This document shows positions 59,536 to 64,000 of a stretch of DNA of 64,000 nt, in pieces. This DNA comes from UBA2136 sp047635695 (GTDB lineage Bacteria > Pseudomonadota > Alphaproteobacteria > UBA2136): NCBI GenBank assembly GCA_047635695.1, contig JBLILN010000001.1, positions 148,252-212,251 of the forward strand, given 5' to 3'. The position numbers were made by a program, and so were the translations under genes. The notes under the pieces were generated by a model. That model made no database searches. It saw nothing but the letters and a program-made list of their open reading frames with translations, and had not been told where the DNA came from. The stretch's first letter is position 1, and each line of letters begins with the position of its first letter.

Positions 59536-60390
59536 ATGACAATGCAACGCACGATAAAAGAAACAGTATCAATTTCAGGTATTGGTTTACATACGGGTAA
59601 CATGGTAAACGTAAAATTAAAACCTGCAGAAGAATACACAGGTATTGTTTTCCATCGAACTGACGTAACACCGGGTGCGGGGTCTGTTACTGTTTGCGCG
59701 TCTGCCGTGACGGACAGTGACCTATGTACAGAGCTTGAAAATGAGCACAAAGTGCGTGTAGGTACTGTAGAACACTTGATGGCGACATTATACGCGCTTG
59801 AAATTGATAATATTATTATTGAACTGGATGGTGAAGAATTACCAGTCTTAGACGGAAGCTCTGAGCCTTGGGTGGTTTTACTAGATAAAGCAGGCGTTGC
59901 GGAACAGTCAGACCCACGTAAGTCTATTAAAATTTTAAAAGAAGTTGTTGTTAAACAAGGTAACAGCGTTGCAAGTGTTAAACCTTCAGGGCACTTTAAC
60001 TTACATGTATTTATTCACTATGGTGCCGATATTCCACCACAAAAAGCTGATTTTACAGCCAGTGCCTTTGAATTTAGGCGTGAGCTTTCTAAAGCACGCA
60101 CATTTTGTTTTGAACGTGATATCGAATACATGCGCTCTATGGGTAAAGCCAAAGGTGGAAGCCTTGAAAATGCCCTTGTTTTTAATGAGCAAGGTGTGCC
60201 ATTGAACGAAGAAGGCATGCGCTATGAAGATGAGCCTTTACGCCACAAAGCATTAGACGCCATTGGTGACTTTTACATTTCAGGTTACCGTATTGTCGGG
60301 AGCTTCAATTTAACGCGCCCTGGCCACGAAATGAATAACATGCTTTTACGCGCTATCCTTGAAAATCCAGCAAACTGGAAATGGATCTAA
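59536..60390 (+). CDS. lpxC: UDP-3-O-acyl-GlcNAc deacetylase LpxC
   Basis: This 284-residue zinc enzyme performs the committed step of lipid A synthesis. Motifs are SISGIGLHTGNMVNV, GTVEHLMATLYALEIDN with the catalytic Glu/His, PVLDGSSEPWV, and RHKALDAIGDFYI with His and Asp metal ligands; the last ligand region is TRPGHEMNN. It is slightly shorter than many LpxC proteins but has every catalytic residue. It ends 5 bases before the convergent DUF3592 gene. Confidence 0.96.
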   Translation: MTMQRTIKETVSISGIGLHTGNMVNVKLKPAEEYTGIVFHRTDVTPGAGSVTVCASAVTDSDLCTELENEHKVRVGTVEHLMATLYALEIDNIIIELDGEELPVLDGSSEPWVVLLDKAGVAEQSDPRKSIKILKEVVVKQGNSVASVKPSGHFNLHVFIHYGADIPPQKADFTASAFEFRRELSKARTFCFERDIEYMRSMGKAKGGSLENALVFNEQGVPLNEEGMRYEDEPLRHKALDAIGDFYISGYRIVGSFNLTRPGHEMNNMLLRAILENPANWKWI

Positions 60391-60395
60391 TATAG

Positions 60396-61433
60396 TTATT
60401 TTCGCATATTTCTTAAACCTATAAATAATATAATACTACCCAGTATGATTAATATCGTTTGGAATAAATAGCTCCACAAGCCCTGGTTAATCATGGCATC
60501 GCCATGGTTTTGAGGGGAGTAATAAATAGGTAATCTGTCACCTATTTTTTCTGAAGGGTGTGAACTACTCATTTTACTTGTGTGTTTGTATGTTTTACCA
60601 TTGACGGTATATCTTACAATGGGTGCATAGGTGTAGCCAGAGCTGCCAGAAGTTGAAGAGGATCGACTTTCTTTCATGGCAATAATTTTACCTTCTGTAA
60701 GGTGCGCATTGTCAATAAATGTATATGTACTGTGTGCCCAGTAACCACCAGCGCCAAGGCAGACGACAGCAATGGCAAGTGAAAGCGGCGCGAACTTACG
60801 GTAAATTTCTTTTTGTTTTGTTTGCGCTTTTTTAACATTGTCGTTTATGAGTATTTTCTCACTTTCCTTTAAAGGCTCTGTATTGGCTGCCATGTTTTCT
60901 ATGAAAAGTGTATGAGGGTTTAAGCCATCTTTCCACTTAGGTGCTTTTTTCATACGCTGCATCAATTTAAAAATAAGATATGCAATCATACTTGTAACAC
61001 TTAAAAAGGCGATAATGCCAAAATCTACCTTGTTTAAATACCAAGTGAGTATAAATAGACCGAAAGCTAATAATGCGGCACCTATAATAAGGTAAAGATT
61101 ATTTGCAGGCTTTGCTAAATTTGGTTTTTCTTTTGAATAACGTATTTTTTGTATAGAGCCAATAGGCTTTTTACTCATCATAGAACTTGAAACACCCGAA
61201 CGACAAATACGTTCAACGCCATCGTGTGCCACAAAGCTATATATGTTTTTATACATATGGTTTACCTTGTGTTTTGTATGGTTTGAAACGATAACACCTT
61301 TAAATAATCCATTGGTTATAATCGTATTTTTAGAAATATAATAATGTACAATAAATAGTAAAAAACTAACGATAATGGCAATAAGCCCTATAGCACCCAA
61401 AGGGGCGTGATAAAGTGTATTAAATAAATCCAT
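60396..61433 (-). CDS. DUF3592 membrane protein
   Basis: This 345-residue protein has several membrane segments: one near the N-terminus, two in the middle (about residues 110-155) and two around a periplasmic domain in the last third. That domain reads EGKIIAMKESRSSSTSGSSG, then YAPIVRYTVNGKTYKHTSKM and PIYYSPQNHGDAMI, the DUF3592 pattern. Function is unknown; related proteins are common in proteobacteria. The N-terminal half is unrecognised. Confidence 0.8.
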   Translation of the reverse strand: MDLFNTLYHAPLGAIGLIAIIVSFLLFIVHYYISKNTIITNGLFKGVIVSNHTKHKVNHMYKNIYSFVAHDGVERICRSGVSSSMMSKKPIGSIQKIRYSKEKPNLAKPANNLYLIIGAALLAFGLFILTWYLNKVDFGIIAFLSVTSMIAYLIFKLMQRMKKAPKWKDGLNPHTLFIENMAANTEPLKESEKILINDNVKKAQTKQKEIYRKFAPLSLAIAVVCLGAGGYWAHSTYTFIDNAHLTEGKIIAMKESRSSSTSGSSGYTYAPIVRYTVNGKTYKHTSKMSSSHPSEKIGDRLPIYYSPQNHGDAMINQGLWSYLFQTILIILGSIILFIGLRNMRK

Positions 61434-61525
61434 ATATAAAATGACCTGTTTTTTTATTGTTACCTCTTCTTATAGGTATGGCGGTTAATTTTTAACTGAC
61501 AAAAATAAATACCTATAAACATTAG

Positions 61526-61547
61526 AAAAGGGAGCCCGAAGGCTCCC
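61526..61547 (-). terminator. Terminator of the RNase R-type gene
   Basis: GGGAGCC and GGCTCCC form a perfect 7-bp stem with a TTCG loop on the minus strand, followed by TTTTCT. Confidence 0.85.
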
Positions 61548-61561
61548 TATCATATTCGCTA

Positions 61562-63415
61562 TTAGTTTGTAGCTAACTCAACTTTCAAATGACCTTTTTT
61601 AGGGTGCACATGAATAAGTTTAACTTCTAACTTATCACCAATTTTATAAACTTTTTTAACTTTAAGCTTTGTACTGGTGAATGTTTTATTGCTATTACAA
61701 TAAACGTAAAAACAATCTTTTAAGCTAGAAACATGTAGCGAAGTTTCTGTACCGTCTTCTAAAGTAACGGTGAGTCCTTCAGCAAAAATATCGGTAATTT
61801 CACCGTTGAATTTTTGCCCTATTCTACTTTTGTAGGTGTTGTTTGCGCGTCTTTTGTTACGAGGCTTGTTCGCATGTTCAACAATAATACCAGCAAGTTG
61901 ACCTTTTTTCTCATCGGCTTTGATAAGTATAAGGTTTACTTCACTGCCCGTTTTGATAACTTTTTTATGTAAAGTTCCAATCAGGCTTGTGCCGTCTTTA
62001 GAAACTTTATAGCTATCATCCTTCATGTTGCTAATGGTTACATAAGCTTTACCAAGGCCATCGTCAAAGTTCACAAAAACGCCTTTTGCTTTGTTTGTTT
62101 GAGGGTTCACTAAAATATGTGCAACTGTACCAACAAAAGCACCGTTGTTAACACGTGGCTTATAAAAGCTTGTTGTTAATCGGTCAGTAACCTCATAACC
62201 TGCTTTTTGCGCATTTTTTTCAGATTCACTATTTTGTTCACAGATACGAGCAAATTCTTTTGCGTCGGGCAAAATACCAATATCTTCCCAACCTGGGAAT
62301 TTATATAATAGGTAATGTGCACGATGTACAAGAATGTCCGGGTAGCGGCGAATAGGTGACGTGAAATGAGCATACCATGGCAAAGCAAGGCCAAAATGAC
62401 CCGTTTCTTCATGGGTATAATAAGCTTTTTCAGATGTTAACAGTAATGCATCTTGAAATGCTTCACGTTTATCATCTGGTACAGCAGCTACATAATCATG
62501 CATAAGTTCAGGCGTAATACCTGAAGCAGGTAAAGGCTTAAGGTTATATTCACTAATCAATGCTTGCAAACGTTCTCGCTTTTTATTCTCAGGGTTATGA
62601 TGCACACGGTTAGCGCAAAAAATATTTGCTTCGTCTAGCACTTTACCAGCGTCATAATTAGGTAAAACCATAGATTCTTCAATCAGTTTATTACTGTCGA
62701 AGCTACGTGCTTTTTCTAATTTAGATACACGGCCTTTTCTATTGATTGTAAAACATTTTTCAAAGCTGTTAAATTCAGCCGTGAAGCGGTTATGACGATC
62801 AATAAGTCTTGCATGGTAAGCACCACTTAAATTTTTAAGTGATTTACGTACCTTACTTGCTTGAAGCATACCTTTAGGTAAGGCATTTTTATTGCCATCC
62901 AAAAAGGTTTGAACTTGCGTATAAGTAAGCCTTGCATGTGAATGTATAACAGCAGCTTCAGTACGGCTATGCTTAAGTTCGCCTGTTGCATTAATATATA
63001 AATGCTTCACGATAACCAAACGGTCAACCTGTGGTTTAAGAGAACAAATATTGTTCGATAAATTTTCAGGTAACATCGGGATACACTTATTTGGAAAATA
63101 AGCGGAAGTACCACGTTCTTGTGCTTCGTCATCGAGTACAGTACCAGGGCGCACATAGTAAGAAACGTCGGCAATAGCTGCAACAACGTAATAACCATCT
63201 TTGCCCCATCTTTCGGCATAAACAGCATCGTCAAAGTCTTTGCTATCGTCACCGTCAATGGTTACAAAAGGTATGTGTCTTAAGTCGACACGGTTCTTTT
63301 TTTCGGCCTCAGTGGGTTCTTTTATGCTGTTCGCTTCTGCAAGACAAGCAGCTGAAAACTCACGAGGGATTTTATGATTTTGAAGAGCATCTTCAATAAA
63401 TTTTTCAAGGGCCAT
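61562..63415 (-). CDS. rnr: RNase R/RNase II-type exoribonuclease, short N-terminus
   Basis: This 617-residue 3'-5' exoribonuclease has the RNB catalytic domain from about residue 45: VTIDGDDSKDFDDAVYAE with the metal-binding Asp residues, CIPMLPENLSNNICSLKPQ and YAHFTSPIRRYPDILVHR. The C-terminus has two beta-barrel S1-like regions ending at about residue 615. The N-terminal helix-turn-helix and cold-shock domains of normal RNase R, roughly 150-200 residues, are absent. AAGGAGG lies just before the ATG at 63415, so this start is real. Substrate handling would differ from classic RNase R. Confidence 0.9.
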   Translation of the reverse strand: MALEKFIEDALQNHKIPREFSAACLAEANSIKEPTEAEKKNRVDLRHIPFVTIDGDDSKDFDDAVYAERWGKDGYYVVAAIADVSYYVRPGTVLDDEAQERGTSAYFPNKCIPMLPENLSNNICSLKPQVDRLVIVKHLYINATGELKHSRTEAAVIHSHARLTYTQVQTFLDGNKNALPKGMLQASKVRKSLKNLSGAYHARLIDRHNRFTAEFNSFEKCFTINRKGRVSKLEKARSFDSNKLIEESMVLPNYDAGKVLDEANIFCANRVHHNPENKKRERLQALISEYNLKPLPASGITPELMHDYVAAVPDDKREAFQDALLLTSEKAYYTHEETGHFGLALPWYAHFTSPIRRYPDILVHRAHYLLYKFPGWEDIGILPDAKEFARICEQNSESEKNAQKAGYEVTDRLTTSFYKPRVNNGAFVGTVAHILVNPQTNKAKGVFVNFDDGLGKAYVTISNMKDDSYKVSKDGTSLIGTLHKKVIKTGSEVNLILIKADEKKGQLAGIIVEHANKPRNKRRANNTYKSRIGQKFNGEITDIFAEGLTVTLEDGTETSLHVSSLKDCFYVYCNSNKTFTSTKLKVKKVYKIGDKLEVKLIHVHPKKGHLKVELATN

Positions 63416-63687
63416 AATAAGGCCTCCTTGGGTGTGATGGCACGAAAGTGTGCACTAGTGGGTTGAAATCGCAGAGCTTATAAAGCTTGCGGAAAAAGTT
63501 ACATTAAATGTGACAGGCTATAAAGTAAGCCTTGTAGTGTTATGTATACTATATTGGGTTCTTCACTGCTTTTTGTCAAGGGCAAACGGTTATTTAGTTT
63601 GTTTGTGATAATGGGTTTTTTTAAGTGGTAACAAGGGCTTTGTTTAGTATATCATAAATATAATAAAAAAAGGCTTTACATAAAAAA

Positions 63688-63894
63688 ATGATTTTTTACA
63701 AAAAAATATTACAAACGCTTTGCTGTGTTATACTTTTAAGTGGCTGTTATACTGATGTTCAAACGCCAGAATTGTCAGAAATGCCTACAGCTTCAAAGCG
63801 CCCTGTTGATAATAAAAATATGGTCATAAATGAACTTGAGGCCGCCGCTATAGAAAATGAAAAACGACAGCAGAACTTAAAAAAAGAAAAATAA
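63688..63894 (+). CDS. Small lipoprotein
   Basis: This 68-residue protein has a lipoprotein signal (CCVILLSGC, lipid on Cys20) and a short, charged mature part with a helical end (INELEAAAIENEKRQQNLKK). I do not recognise it. It is followed 3 bases after its stop by another start, so it leads an operon that leaves the window. Confidence 0.6.
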   Translation: MIFYKKILQTLCCVILLSGCYTDVQTPELSEMPTASKRPVDNKNMVINELEAAAIENEKRQQNLKKEK

Positions 63895-63897
63895 AAA

Positions 63898-64000
63898 ATG
63901 AAATTATTAAATGTCGGTATTTTAGGCCTGACAAAAACAGCTAAAATATTTGCAAAGCAGTTATTACAAGCATCCAAAGAAAAAGATAGTTTTTTAAAGT
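63898..64000 (+). CDS. Start of a gene cut by the window edge
   Basis: The first 34 codons read MKLLNVGILGLTKTAKIFA, which looks like the first strand and helix of a Rossmann fold, as in homoserine dehydrogenase and similar NAD(P) enzymes, though the usual GxGxxG is not intact. The frame is open to the window end. Too little is visible for a name. Confidence 0.4.
   Translation, partial: MKLLNVGILGLTKTAKIFAKQLLQASKEKDSFLK

Overview
The window reads as chromosomal DNA of an AT-rich alphaproteobacterium, with a mobile island at its left end. Two gene orders support this: gpmI - envC-like - ctpA - divergent polysaccharide deacetylase - rppH, and a complete division and cell wall (dcw) cluster from mraZ to ftsZ followed by lpxC. 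FtsZ also ends in an alphaproteobacterial-type C-terminal peptide (DIPAFLRRQ). MurE carries the DNPR motif, so the peptidoglycan probably contains meso-diaminopimelate. LpxC indicates a Gram-negative outer membrane. I cannot name the genus.

Region 1 (1 to about 9,250) is a compact, AT-rich integrative element. It holds the C-terminal part of a P4-type tyrosine integrase, an AlpA-like excisionase/regulator, a Rep_trans-like replication initiator and two divergent defence-type modules. One module is a three-gene ABC-3C system on the minus strand (SMEK-domain protein, small middle component, DUF2326 ATPase). The other is a stand-alone OLD-family ATPase/Toprim nuclease on the plus strand. The right edge holds G5-rich direct and inverted repeats, a small membrane protein gene broken by one in-frame stop codon, and the first 26 or so codons of a second P4-type integrase. 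That last piece looks like the scar of another, lost island.

Region 2 (9,259 to 21,677) is accessory chromosome: an epimerase, a minus-strand operon (chalcone-isomerase-like, MFS, DUF3833, SDR), a large Ala/Glu/Lys-rich coiled-coil protein with RTX repeats, a cytochrome b561/YceI pair, NAD(P)HX dehydratase, and a two-gene secreted vWA locus.

Region 3 (21,791 to 40,022) is mostly housekeeping: rplY-pth, a CPA-type antiporter, gpmI-envC-ctpA-deacetylase-rppH, icd with two small secreted proteins downstream, a SIMPL protein, rpmB, a PAP2 phosphatase, a GT39 glycosyltransferase, a PEP-CTERM protein and an AmpD-like amidase.

Region 4 (40,035 to 60,390) is the dcw cluster: mraZ-rsmH-ftsL-ftsI-murE-murF-mraY-murD-ftsW-murG-murC-murB-ddl-ftsQ-ftsA-ftsZ, tightly packed with many start/stop overlaps. 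Its upstream region has two perfect DnaA boxes and a ladder of CCCA (TGGG) repeats at 10-bp spacing that fits MraZ self-regulation. A minus-strand cassette of very small genes and a NUDIX gene separate ftsZ from lpxC. The window ends with a DUF3592 protein, an N-terminally short RNase R-type exoribonuclease, a small lipoprotein and the start of another gene.

The best candidates for something not yet described are the ABC-3C/OLD island with its unusual regulatory DNA, the shared module of the vWA gene pair, and the micro-ORF cassette between ftsZ and lpxC.
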